From Pedobacter sp. KBS0701 (GTDB lineage Bacteria > Bacteroidota > Bacteroidia > Sphingobacteriales > Sphingobacteriaceae), in contig NZ_CP042171.1 of NCBI RefSeq assembly GCF_005938645.2, positions 1,488,001 through 1,552,000 of the forward strand: DNA of 64,000 bases. Reading direction: 5' to 3'. Positions 18,849 through 27,427 of this stretch are shown one piece after another; the stretch's first letter is position 1, and each line of letters begins with the position of its first letter. A program made the position numbers and the translations under genes. The notes under the pieces are model-generated. The model was not told the origin of the DNA and searched no databases. It saw only the letters and a program-made list of their open reading frames with translations.

Positions 18849-20843
18849 ATGAAACAAATTATATTATACTTATTCCTTTTAACGTTCCTTAGCATCCCCG
18901 CAACCGCCCAAAAGAGGGTTAGTGTTAATTCTCCCGACAGGAGGTTGCAGGTGGATGTAAGCATTGCCGATAGTATTTGTTTTCAGCTGGAACACGATAA
19001 AGAAGGGGTACTGAGTTCTGGTGCAATAGCCATGAAACTAGGCAATGGGAAAACCTTCGGTATCAAATCTCACTTAAAACAAGCTAAAACCATTACGGTT
19101 AAACAAGATATTCCCGCTCATTTTTACAAAAGAAACCATATAAGTGATCACTACTCAGAATTAACACTGGAATTCAGGGAAGATTTTAAACTGATTTTTC
19201 GACTTTACAATGAAGGAATGGCTTACCGTTTTGTATCTACTGGTAGCAAGGATTTTATCGTTAATGAAGAACTGGCCGCTTTCCATTTTCCAAAAGATTA
19301 CAAAGCCTACATCCCTTATGTGAAGACTAAGGAAAAGGCATTGGAAGGACAATATTTCAATTCATTTGAAAATACCTATACCTACAGCAATCTGAGTAAA
19401 ATGGATAACCGTAAACTTGCGTTTTCGCCTCTAGTAGTAGAATTGGATAAGGGAAAGAAAGTGTGTTTGGCAGAAGCTGATTTGCAAAGCTATCCGGGTA
19501 TGTTTCTTTTTAATTCTGCCGGTGGAACCGTTCTGGAGACAAACTTTGCCACGTATCCAAAATCTACCGAACAAGGCGGACATAACCAGCTGCAACAAAT
19601 AGTGACCTCACGCCAGCCTTATCTCGCTAAAAGTAAGGCTGGCGCAAAATTCCCTTGGCGAATGGCCATCGTAACAACCAGCGATAAAGCCCTGGCTGAT
19701 AATGATATGGTTTACAAGTTAGCCGAACCCAGCCGGTTAAAGGATATTTCGTGGATAAAACCAGGAAAAGTTGCCTGGGAATGGTGGAATAACTGGGGCC
19801 TGAGTAAGGTAGACTTTGTTTCGGGGGTTAATACCGAAACCTATAAGGCTTATATAGATTTTGCTGCCAAAAATAAAATTGAATATGTGATTCTGGATGA
19901 GGGTTGGGCGGTGAACCTCAAGGCGAGTTTGTTTGAGATTGTACCTGAAATTAACCTGAAAGAACTCATTGCTTACGGGAAAACCAAAAATGTAGATATT
20001 ATTCTCTGGGCCGGATACTATGCCTTTGAACGCGATTTAGAGCAGGTTTGCAGGCATTATTCCAAGCTGGGGATAAAAGGCTTTAAGATTGATTTCATGG
20101 ATCGGGATGATCAGGATATGGTTGATTTTCACTACCGTGCTGCAGAAACGGCTGCTAAATATAAACTGCTGGTCGATTTTCACGGTACTTATAAACCCAC
20201 AGGGTTAAACCGAACTTTTCCAAATGTAATCAACTATGAGGCAGTAAATGGTCTTGAGCAGATGAAATGGACCGGGTCTGAAATGGATATGGTTACCTAC
20301 GATGTGACCATGCCCTTTATCAGGATGATAGCTGGCCCGGTAGATTATACCCAGGGAGCAATGCGTAATGCCACCCGGCGCAGCCATAGGGGAATAAATG
20401 ATGAACCCATGAGTCAGGGAACCCGTTGCAGGCAGCTGGCAGAATATGTGGTTTTTGAATCTCCCCTAAATATGCTCTGTGATAGCCCTGATAATTATGC
20501 GAAGGAGCAGGAATGTACCGATTTTATCAGCGCTATACCTACGATTTGGGATCATACCATTGTACTTAATGGTGAGATTGGGCAATACATCACTACTGCC
20601 CGCAGGAAAGGAAACACCTGGTACCTGGGTGCTTTAACCAATTGGGAAGCGCGCAAACTTGATCTCGATCTCAGCTTTCTTGGCACCGGAGATTATGCTG
20701 CAGAAATTTATCAGGATGGTATGAATGCCAATAAAATCGCTACAGACTACAAAAAGGAGCGAATTGCTATCCCTGCTGATCGGAAATTATCCGTTAACAT
20801 GGCGCAAGGCGGTGGTTTCGCGATGAAAATTTTTAAAAAATAA
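18849..20843 (+). CDS. GH97 alpha-glycosidase, secreted
   Basis: A 664-residue family 97 enzyme with a signal peptide (cleavage near ATAQ-KR). An N-terminal beta-supersandwich (about 25-280) is followed by a catalytic barrel with VAWEWWNNWGLS, YVILDEGWA, GFKIDFMDRDDQDMVDFHYR, VDFHGTYKPTGLNRTFPNVI, NYEAVNGLEQMKW and GPVDYTQGAM, then a C-terminal beta domain. The Asp near residue 415 in KIDFMD stands where retaining GH97 alpha-galactosidases have their nucleophile, whereas inverting SusB-type alpha-glucosidases use glutamates. A retaining alpha-galactosidase is therefore the more likely reading, as an inference. It is expected in the periplasm, acting on imported oligosaccharides beside GH36. 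Confidence 0.93.
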   Translation: MKQIILYLFLLTFLSIPATAQKRVSVNSPDRRLQVDVSIADSICFQLEHDKEGVLSSGAIAMKLGNGKTFGIKSHLKQAKTITVKQDIPAHFYKRNHISDHYSELTLEFREDFKLIFRLYNEGMAYRFVSTGSKDFIVNEELAAFHFPKDYKAYIPYVKTKEKALEGQYFNSFENTYTYSNLSKMDNRKLAFSPLVVELDKGKKVCLAEADLQSYPGMFLFNSAGGTVLETNFATYPKSTEQGGHNQLQQIVTSRQPYLAKSKAGAKFPWRMAIVTTSDKALADNDMVYKLAEPSRLKDISWIKPGKVAWEWWNNWGLSKVDFVSGVNTETYKAYIDFAAKNKIEYVILDEGWAVNLKASLFEIVPEINLKELIAYGKTKNVDIILWAGYYAFERDLEQVCRHYSKLGIKGFKIDFMDRDDQDMVDFHYRAAETAAKYKLLVDFHGTYKPTGLNRTFPNVINYEAVNGLEQMKWTGSEMDMVTYDVTMPFIRMIAGPVDYTQGAMRNATRRSHRGINDEPMSQGTRCRQLAEYVVFESPLNMLCDSPDNYAKEQECTDFISAIPTIWDHTIVLNGEIGQYITTARRKGNTWYLGALTNWEARKLDLDLSFLGTGDYAAEIYQDGMNANKIATDYKKERIAIPADRKLSVNMAQGGGFAMKIFKK

Positions 20844-20856
20844 ACGTGGTAATTTT

Positions 20857-22647
20857 ATGAAACCAATTAGAACCATTTTTAATTTCCTCCTACTGATGTG
20901 TTGCTTTCTGTCGAATCTTTCTGCACAGGAGACTTTGGTTAATGTATATGGTAGAAAAACACAATCCCTTAACGGGAAATGGGAGGCAATTATAGACCAG
21001 TACGATCAGGGGAGGAAAAACAAAATCTACCTCAATAAAAAACCTGAAGGAAAAACAGATTTTTATGAATATGCCTTTGATGGTGGCTTAAAGTTGAATG
21101 TGCCTTCAGACTGGAACAGTCAGCTATCCGAACTGAAATATTATGAAGGCACTGTCTGGTATGCAAAACATTTTGATGCCCCCAAAAAACATCAGGGGCG
21201 TTTGTTTATTTACTTTGCTGCGGTAAGTTATCGTTGTAAGGTTTATCTTAATGGAAAAGAAATTGCTGAACATGAAGGTGGTTTTACGCCTTTTCAGGTG
21301 GAGATAACAGACCTGGTGCAGCAATCAGACAATTTTTTAGCCCTGGAGGTAAACAATACCCGAACTGCAGATGCCATTCCGGCGAAATCATTCGATTGGT
21401 GGAATTATGGTGGCATCACACGCGATATAATGCTGGTTTCAACGCCTAAAGTTTTCATCCGGGATTACTTTATTCAACTGGACAAACATCGCAGTGATCA
21501 AATTAATGCGCAGGTTAAAATCAGTGATAACCAACATAATGTAGCGGTAATCGTCGAAATCCCGGAATTGAATATAAAACAAAAACTGGTTACCGATCAA
21601 CAGGGGATTGCGAGAATGTCAATCACCAATGTAAAAAAAATACAGCGCTGGTCGCCGGCATCTCCGAAACTTTATCAGGTGTTTATATCTACTGCGACAG
21701 ATAGGGTAGAAGAAATGATTGGCTTTAGAAACCTTGCTGTAAAAGGAACACAGATTTACCTTAACGACAAGCCGGTCTTTCTAAAATCTATTAGTTTTCA
21801 TGAGGAGATTCCACAACGCAAAGGCAGAGCCTTCTCTGAAGCAGATGCCATGATGCTTTTATCTGAAGCGAAGGCTTTAGGTTGCAATATGATTCGTTTG
21901 GCACATTATCCTCAAAATGAATATACGGTACGCGCAGCCGAAAAAATGGGTTTTCTGTTGTGGGAAGAGACTCCAATATGGCAGGGAATTGATTTTGAAA
22001 ACCAGGAAACCAAAAAGAAAGCCGGAAATATGATCAGAGAGATGGTTATGCGGGATAAAAACCGGTGCGCCCTCTCTTTTTGGGGCATGGCCAATGAAAC
22101 GCAGCCATCTGTTGCCCGTAATGAATTCCTGAAATACCTGATCAAATGCACCAAAGATATTGATAGCACCCGTTTAATTACTGCTGCATTCGATCTGGTT
22201 CGGTTTGACCGGAATAAACAACGCTTTGTTATGGACGATCCTTTTATTAAAGAAATAGATGTAGTAGCCATTAATAAATACATGGGTTGGTACCATCCCT
22301 GGCCAGTTACGCCAGATAAGGCCATTTGGGAGGTTGCCAGAGATAAGCCATTGATTATTTCTGAATTTGGTGCAGAGGCATTGTACGGTAAATCAGGTGA
22401 TGCTGATGTAGCGAGCTCATGGAGCGAGGATTATCAGGCCCGGCTTTATAAACACAACCTGGAAATGTTTAAAAATATTCCAAATCTCAATGGAATTTCA
22501 CCCTGGGTATTGTTCGATTTTCGGTCACCGTTCCGCTTTCACCCTACTTATCAGGATGGCTGGAACAGAAAAGGACTGGTTTCTGATCAGGGATTCCGTA
22601 AAAAAGCCTGGTACATCATAGCAGATTATTACAAAAACATCAAATAA
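20857..22647 (+). CDS. GH2 beta-glucuronidase-like enzyme
   Basis: A 596-residue family 2 hydrolase with signal peptide (cleavage near LSAQ-ET). Domains: sugar-binding beta-sandwich (about 35-185, WYAKHFDAP, AAVSYRCKVYLNGKEIAEHE), immunoglobulin-like domain (about 190-290), TIM barrel (about 295-596). The acid/base is Glu about 414 in WGMANET and the nucleophile Glu about 503 in IISEFGAE. NKYMGWY and an N-x-K motif (WNRKGL, Asn about 570, Lys about 572) match the carboxylate-recognising motif of beta-glucuronidases, so a uronic acid substrate is likely. Compact length also fits glucuronidases rather than the larger beta-galactosidases. It lies 13 bp after GH97 and 4 bp before GH88, consistent with a glucuronate-rich substrate. 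Confidence 0.88.
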   Translation: MKPIRTIFNFLLLMCCFLSNLSAQETLVNVYGRKTQSLNGKWEAIIDQYDQGRKNKIYLNKKPEGKTDFYEYAFDGGLKLNVPSDWNSQLSELKYYEGTVWYAKHFDAPKKHQGRLFIYFAAVSYRCKVYLNGKEIAEHEGGFTPFQVEITDLVQQSDNFLALEVNNTRTADAIPAKSFDWWNYGGITRDIMLVSTPKVFIRDYFIQLDKHRSDQINAQVKISDNQHNVAVIVEIPELNIKQKLVTDQQGIARMSITNVKKIQRWSPASPKLYQVFISTATDRVEEMIGFRNLAVKGTQIYLNDKPVFLKSISFHEEIPQRKGRAFSEADAMMLLSEAKALGCNMIRLAHYPQNEYTVRAAEKMGFLLWEETPIWQGIDFENQETKKKAGNMIREMVMRDKNRCALSFWGMANETQPSVARNEFLKYLIKCTKDIDSTRLITAAFDLVRFDRNKQRFVMDDPFIKEIDVVAINKYMGWYHPWPVTPDKAIWEVARDKPLIISEFGAEALYGKSGDADVASSWSEDYQARLYKHNLEMFKNIPNLNGISPWVLFDFRSPFRFHPTYQDGWNRKGLVSDQGFRKKAWYIIADYYKNIK

Positions 22648-22651
22648 ATTT

Positions 22652-23833
22652 ATGAGGAGATATTTTTTAGCCCTGTTGTTAACGGTGTTATTATGGTGCA
22701 ACCTTGCAAATGCACAACCATTAAAAACAGTTGTTGAAAAGGCCCTGGCTTTTTCTGAACAGCAAAGTCTTTTAATGGCCAGGAAATATGAACATGAAGC
22801 AGGAGTATTGCCCCGTTCATTTGAAGCTTGGAAAAACACGATATCTGATTCACGGTGGTGGTGTAGCGGATTTTTTCCTGGCTCGCTCTGGTATCTTTAT
22901 GCGCACAGTAAAAATCCTCAGCTGCTGCAATATGCCAGGCTCTACACAGACCGGGTAGAACGCGAAAAATATACCACCGATAATCACGATGTGGGGTTTA
23001 TGCTCTATTGCAGTTTTGGAAATGGTCTGCGTTTAACAGGACAAGAATCTTACAAGGAAGTTTTGCTTACGGGAGCGCAATCGCTGGCTACCCGCTATGA
23101 TCCTAAAGTAGGGCTCATCAGGTCATGGGATCATAATAAAACCGTTTGGCAGTATCCGGTTATCATTGATAACATCATGAATCTGGAATTGCTTTTATGG
23201 GCCAGTAAACAATCGGGCAGCGAAAAACTGAAAAAAATAGCCCTTTCGCACGCCGATAAAACTATGGAGCATCATTTTCGGCCCGATTTCAGTTCCTACC
23301 ATCTGGTTTCTTATGATCGCCGGACTGGTCTTCCGCATAAAAAACAAACCCATCAGGGCTATGCTGATGATTCTGCATGGAGCCGCGGCCAGGCCTGGGG
23401 ACTCTATGGTTACACTTATCTCTATCGGGAAACCAAAGAAAAACGCTATTTGGATCAGGCCAATCACATTGCTAGCTTTTTGATCAATCATCCTAAAATG
23501 CCCGAAAATTTTATTCCTTACTGGGATTATAATGCTCCACAGGAAGCTAATACGCCAAGAGATGCTTCAGCTGCCTGCATTATGGCCTCAGCACTGACCG
23601 AATTGAGTGATTTTGTAAATGCTGACACCAGGAAGAAATACATGGAGGTGGTAGAAAAGCAAATCCGTACACTCGCTTCTGATGAGTATACGGCAAAGTT
23701 GGGCGAAAACGGAAATTTTATCCTGATGCACAGCACAGGGGCATTTCCGTTTAAATCGGAAGTTGATGCACCACTAACCTATGCAGACTATTATTATCTG
23801 GAGGCGCTCAGTCGTTTGAAGAAAAGATTGTAA
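22652..23833 (+). CDS. GH88 unsaturated glucuronyl hydrolase
   Basis: A 393-residue protein with signal peptide (cleavage near ANAQ-PL). It has the alpha6/alpha6 barrel signatures of family 88: WWCSGFFPGSLWYLY, TDNHDVGFMLYCSFG (Asp about 113), WQYPVIIDNIMNLELLLWAS (Asp about 173), GYADDSAWSRGQAWGLYGYT and PRDASAACIMASAL. The two aspartates correspond to the catalytic pair known for the family. The enzyme removes the 4,5-unsaturated uronic acid left by a polysaccharide lyase, which makes it the natural partner of the lyase at 42338-43450. It lies tightly inside block 1. Confidence 0.93.
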   Translation: MRRYFLALLLTVLLWCNLANAQPLKTVVEKALAFSEQQSLLMARKYEHEAGVLPRSFEAWKNTISDSRWWCSGFFPGSLWYLYAHSKNPQLLQYARLYTDRVEREKYTTDNHDVGFMLYCSFGNGLRLTGQESYKEVLLTGAQSLATRYDPKVGLIRSWDHNKTVWQYPVIIDNIMNLELLLWASKQSGSEKLKKIALSHADKTMEHHFRPDFSSYHLVSYDRRTGLPHKKQTHQGYADDSAWSRGQAWGLYGYTYLYRETKEKRYLDQANHIASFLINHPKMPENFIPYWDYNAPQEANTPRDASAACIMASALTELSDFVNADTRKKYMEVVEKQIRTLASDEYTAKLGENGNFILMHSTGAFPFKSEVDAPLTYADYYYLEALSRLKKRL

Positions 23834-23901
23834 CCCCCAGTTCAGCAAATGATGTTGGATATATCCAGCCCAAATCCCATTGAAATACCCTATATCTTTC
23901 T

Positions 23902-26631
23902 ATGAATACGATAAAACCCTGTTACAAACCATTATTAACTGCATTTATTCTTTTAAGCTTTTTAACTGTAAAATCTCAAACCCAGACCGTAGATTTATCT
24001 GGCAAATGGCGTTTCCAAACCGATGTGATGGATTTTCGCCGGGCTTCGCTTTCTCCAAGATACAACCATGAACTGCAGGGCGAGATCCGGTTACCCGGAA
24101 TAACGGATGATTATCAAATAGGTTACAAGGTACCCTATAAATATATCGACAGGCTTACGCGAAAATATGAGTATCTCGGACCAGCCTGGTATCAGCGGGA
24201 TATCGAGATTCCCCAGTCGTGGAAAGGGAAACAGATCTTTATTTATTTTGAGCGTACCAGCTGGCTAAGTTCCATTTATGTGGATGCCAAAGAGGTGAGT
24301 AAAAACGACTATGTAAGTGTTCCGCATAATCATAACCTTACAGCTTTTCTTAAACCTGGTAAAACCCATCGCATAACCGTATGTATCGATAACCGGTTTC
24401 AGTATAATACGCATAAATGGGACCATGCGCATACCGAATTTACACAAATTAATTGGAATGGAATCCTTGGTGAAATGAAAATGATAGCGGTTGATCCCGT
24501 TTATATTGAAGATTTACAAATCTATCCCAATATCGGTGAGCAATCTGTTGATGTAAAGATGGATCTGGCTAACAGGACAGGTAAACTGGTTTCGGGTAGT
24601 ATTACATTTAATGTTGCCGGTAAGGATTATAATCTGGAAAAGGTGATGAAAGTAACCGGTAAAGACTCGCTGATCCATTTTGAAGGTAAAATATCACTCG
24701 GTAAAAAAATCAAACTTTGGGATGAGTTTCATCCCAATCTTTATACGCTCAGTTGCAAAGTAAGCAGCGATCCTGAAGGTGCAAGGTTTGAACATGAAAA
24801 AAAGGCAACATTTGGCATGCGTGAAGTAAAACAAGGGAAAAATCATATTTTGATCAATAACAAACCTGTCCATTTGCGTGGAAACGTAGAAAATGCCGTT
24901 TTCCCAAAAACAGGCTATGCACCGGTAAAAGAGGACGAATGGGCGCGGATCATGCAGCTGATGAAACAATATGGGTTGAACCACTTACGCTTTCACTCCT
25001 GGTGTCCGCCAGATGCGGCATTTCGAATGGCCGATAAATTTGGTGTTTATTTCCAGGTAGAAATGCCCATGTGGGGTAAAGATGCTGAGCCGGATGAAGC
25101 ACGATATAATTTCTTTAGGAGAGAGATGACAGCCATATTAAAAGAGTATGGAAACCACCCTTCGTTTTTGCTGTACTGCAATGGAAATGAGATTACCGGC
25201 AATTTTGATTTTATTGAAGAGCTAACGGCCAAGGGCAGGTTGAAAGATAACAGACATCTTTTTTGCGGCTCTACTGCCCGGACACGGGTAAAATCAGATC
25301 AGTTCTACGTGTCTCAGCAAACCAATAAAGGACCTGTTAAAGTTTATGAGGGATTGCCTTACACCAACTGGGATGTGAGTCAGCAATCGGATGTAGACGT
25401 TCCGGTAATCTCTCACGAATCGGGACAGCGTGCCGTTTATCCGAATTTTGAGGAAATAAAAAAATATGCCAATAGTCCGGTGGAACCCAGAAACTTTGAG
25501 ATTTTTCGTGACTTACTGGAAAAAAACGGGATGCTGGACCAGGCCAACGATTTTTTCAAAGCTTCAGGAGCCTTAACTGTGGTAGAGTATAAGGCGGTAG
25601 TAGAGGCATTGCTGCGTTCGGCAAAATCAGCAGGATTCCAGCTTTTGTCTCTTAACGACTTTCCCGGGCAAGGATATGCCTATGTAGGTATTTTAGATCC
25701 TTTCTGGGATTCGAAGGGCTTGATCAGTCAGGAGAAATGGCGGGAGTTCTGCGGGCCAACTGTCGCATTACTGCGTTATGCCAAAAGCGCTTATTTTAAT
25801 GACGAGGTATTTCAGGGAGATGCTGAACTGTATAACTTTAGCCCTTCTATATTAAAAAATGCAAAGATAGAATGGCTGCTTCAGGATGAATCTGGTAAAA
25901 GGTTAAAACAGGCGCGTTTGAAAACCCAAACACTGGGTAATGATGGTGTTTTTCCTATGGGCAAATTTACATTCGATTTAAGGGACATCAAAAAAGCAGA
26001 AAAGCTAACAGTTTCAGTAGTAGTTAACGATACCATTAAAAACAACTGGAACATCTGGGTATATCCCCGAAACGAAAAACTTTTGACCACAACTGCTGAT
26101 GTGCTTTATACCACAGTTTTTGATGAACAGGCGAAACAAAAACTCGCTGCAGGAGGGAAGGTTGTTTTAACACCATTGCCTGAACAGGTACAGGGTCGCA
26201 AATCTGTTTTTCATAACCACTTCTGGAACCCCATTATGTTCGCCTGGCCACCAATGACCATTGGTTGCCTTATCCACAACGAAGAGCCGGTTTTTGCAGA
26301 TTTTATCACTGCTAATCATACCGATTGGCAATGGTGGGATATTTTAAACAATGCAAGGGTAATTGAAATGAAAGATGCACCGCAGGCATTACGGCCTTTT
26401 ATTCAGGTAATCGATGCCAACGACAATAACGAAAAATTGGGCATAGGTTTCGAAGCCCGGGTTGGGAAAGGTAAGCTTCTGGTACTGGCAGTAGATACTA
26501 AAAAAGATATGGATAAACGTCCGGCGACCCGGCAATTGCTAAAAAGCATTGATACTTACGTGAAGGGCGATCAGTTTAATCCTAAAGTGACGATAGATGA
26601 GCGGTTTATTCAGTCGTTTATGGTCAGGTAA
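23902..26631 (+). CDS. GH2-family glycosidase, large form
   Basis: A 909-residue GH2 protein with a signal peptide (MNTIKPCYKPLLTAFILLSF, cleavage near KSQT). Beta-sandwich with WYQRDIEIP and YVDAKEV (about 35-205), immunoglobulin-like domain, then a barrel with HLRGNVENAVFPKTGY and HLRFHSWCPPDAAF. CNGNE holds the acid/base Glu about 430 and VISHESGQ the nucleophile Glu about 506. A long C-terminal part (about 620-909) of beta-domains follows, including WQWWDILNNARVIEM. No N-x-K motif like that of the other GH2 was seen. Specificity (galactoside, mannoside or uronide) cannot be told. A 68-bp gap separates it from GH88. Confidence 0.88.
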   Translation: MNTIKPCYKPLLTAFILLSFLTVKSQTQTVDLSGKWRFQTDVMDFRRASLSPRYNHELQGEIRLPGITDDYQIGYKVPYKYIDRLTRKYEYLGPAWYQRDIEIPQSWKGKQIFIYFERTSWLSSIYVDAKEVSKNDYVSVPHNHNLTAFLKPGKTHRITVCIDNRFQYNTHKWDHAHTEFTQINWNGILGEMKMIAVDPVYIEDLQIYPNIGEQSVDVKMDLANRTGKLVSGSITFNVAGKDYNLEKVMKVTGKDSLIHFEGKISLGKKIKLWDEFHPNLYTLSCKVSSDPEGARFEHEKKATFGMREVKQGKNHILINNKPVHLRGNVENAVFPKTGYAPVKEDEWARIMQLMKQYGLNHLRFHSWCPPDAAFRMADKFGVYFQVEMPMWGKDAEPDEARYNFFRREMTAILKEYGNHPSFLLYCNGNEITGNFDFIEELTAKGRLKDNRHLFCGSTARTRVKSDQFYVSQQTNKGPVKVYEGLPYTNWDVSQQSDVDVPVISHESGQRAVYPNFEEIKKYANSPVEPRNFEIFRDLLEKNGMLDQANDFFKASGALTVVEYKAVVEALLRSAKSAGFQLLSLNDFPGQGYAYVGILDPFWDSKGLISQEKWREFCGPTVALLRYAKSAYFNDEVFQGDAELYNFSPSILKNAKIEWLLQDESGKRLKQARLKTQTLGNDGVFPMGKFTFDLRDIKKAEKLTVSVVVNDTIKNNWNIWVYPRNEKLLTTTADVLYTTVFDEQAKQKLAAGGKVVLTPLPEQVQGRKSVFHNHFWNPIMFAWPPMTIGCLIHNEEPVFADFITANHTDWQWWDILNNARVIEMKDAPQALRPFIQVIDANDNNEKLGIGFEARVGKGKLLVLAVDTKKDMDKRPATRQLLKSIDTYVKGDQFNPKVTIDERFIQSFMVR

Positions 26632-26645
26632 TTCGAAAATAAACC

Positions 26646-27416
26646 ATGAAAAAAATAACTTCCATCATTCTATTTCTTACAGTTCTATCCTGTAAAGGCA
26701 TTGCACAGGAGATCAGGTTTGATCAGCAAGCCAGTATAAACCAGGTTTATTTAAAATCTCAGGAATCTAAAAACCTGTTGCCCATGAATGAGTTGAGCGT
26801 GGAAACAGGCTACGCCTTATACCAGGCAGAAATTGATACATCTACGGAAAACCCTAAACTCACTTTAGAAAATGTCCGCGATTATGCGGTAGTGTTTCTC
26901 GACGATAAATTGCAGGGAACGCTTGCCGATCAACATAAACAGCTTACGCTGAATGCAAGAGCTGGAAAGCATAAACTCCGGATTTTTGTAGAAAATATTG
27001 GCCGCATCACCTACGGCCCTGAGATCCTGGATAATTCGAAAGGACTGTTCGGAAGTATCACCCTTGATGGAAACGAAATTGAGGACTGGATGATTACGCC
27101 ATTGCCCGTTAAAAACCTTGAGATTTCTAAACTGGTATTTGAGCAGAGAAAAGCGTCAGCCTTACCCTGTTTATTTAAAGCTGAATTTAGCATACCACAA
27201 CCATCAGCTTATTACCTCGACATTTCTGGCTGGGGCATGGGGGAGGTGTGGATGAATGACACCTATGTTGGTGCTTACTGGGAAGAGGAAAAACAACAAT
27301 CCATTCAGATTCCTTCAGAAGTGCTTAAAACCGGCCAAAATGAGATCGTTGTATTCGAATTAAAAAATCTCGGGCAGAAAAATATGAAGCTCAGTACGCA
27401 AGCCATATTTCGTTAA
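26646..27416 (+). CDS. Free-standing GH35-type C-terminal beta-sandwich protein
   Basis: A 256-residue secreted or lipid-anchored protein (MKKITSIILFLTVLSCKGIA; either the Cys of LSC is lipidated or cleavage follows GIAQ). After it come LSVETGYALYQAEID, NVRDYAVVFLDDKLQGTL, GKHKLRIFVENIGRITYGPE, ILDNSKGLFGSITLDGNEI, YYLDISGWGMGEVWMNDTYV and a final GQNEIVVFEL. This is the text of the two jelly-roll domains that follow the TIM barrel in family 35 beta-galactosidases. The catalytic barrel (about 330 residues) is missing, and nothing of it is seen upstream, where the gap to GH2 is only 14 bp. A binding or chaperone-like role, or a helper of the adjacent GH2, is possible. Function unknown. Confidence 0.8.
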   Translation: MKKITSIILFLTVLSCKGIAQEIRFDQQASINQVYLKSQESKNLLPMNELSVETGYALYQAEIDTSTENPKLTLENVRDYAVVFLDDKLQGTLADQHKQLTLNARAGKHKLRIFVENIGRITYGPEILDNSKGLFGSITLDGNEIEDWMITPLPVKNLEISKLVFEQRKASALPCLFKAEFSIPQPSAYYLDISGWGMGEVWMNDTYVGAYWEEEKQQSIQIPSEVLKTGQNEIVVFELKNLGQKNMKLSTQAIFR

Positions 27417-27427
27417 AATTTAAAAAA

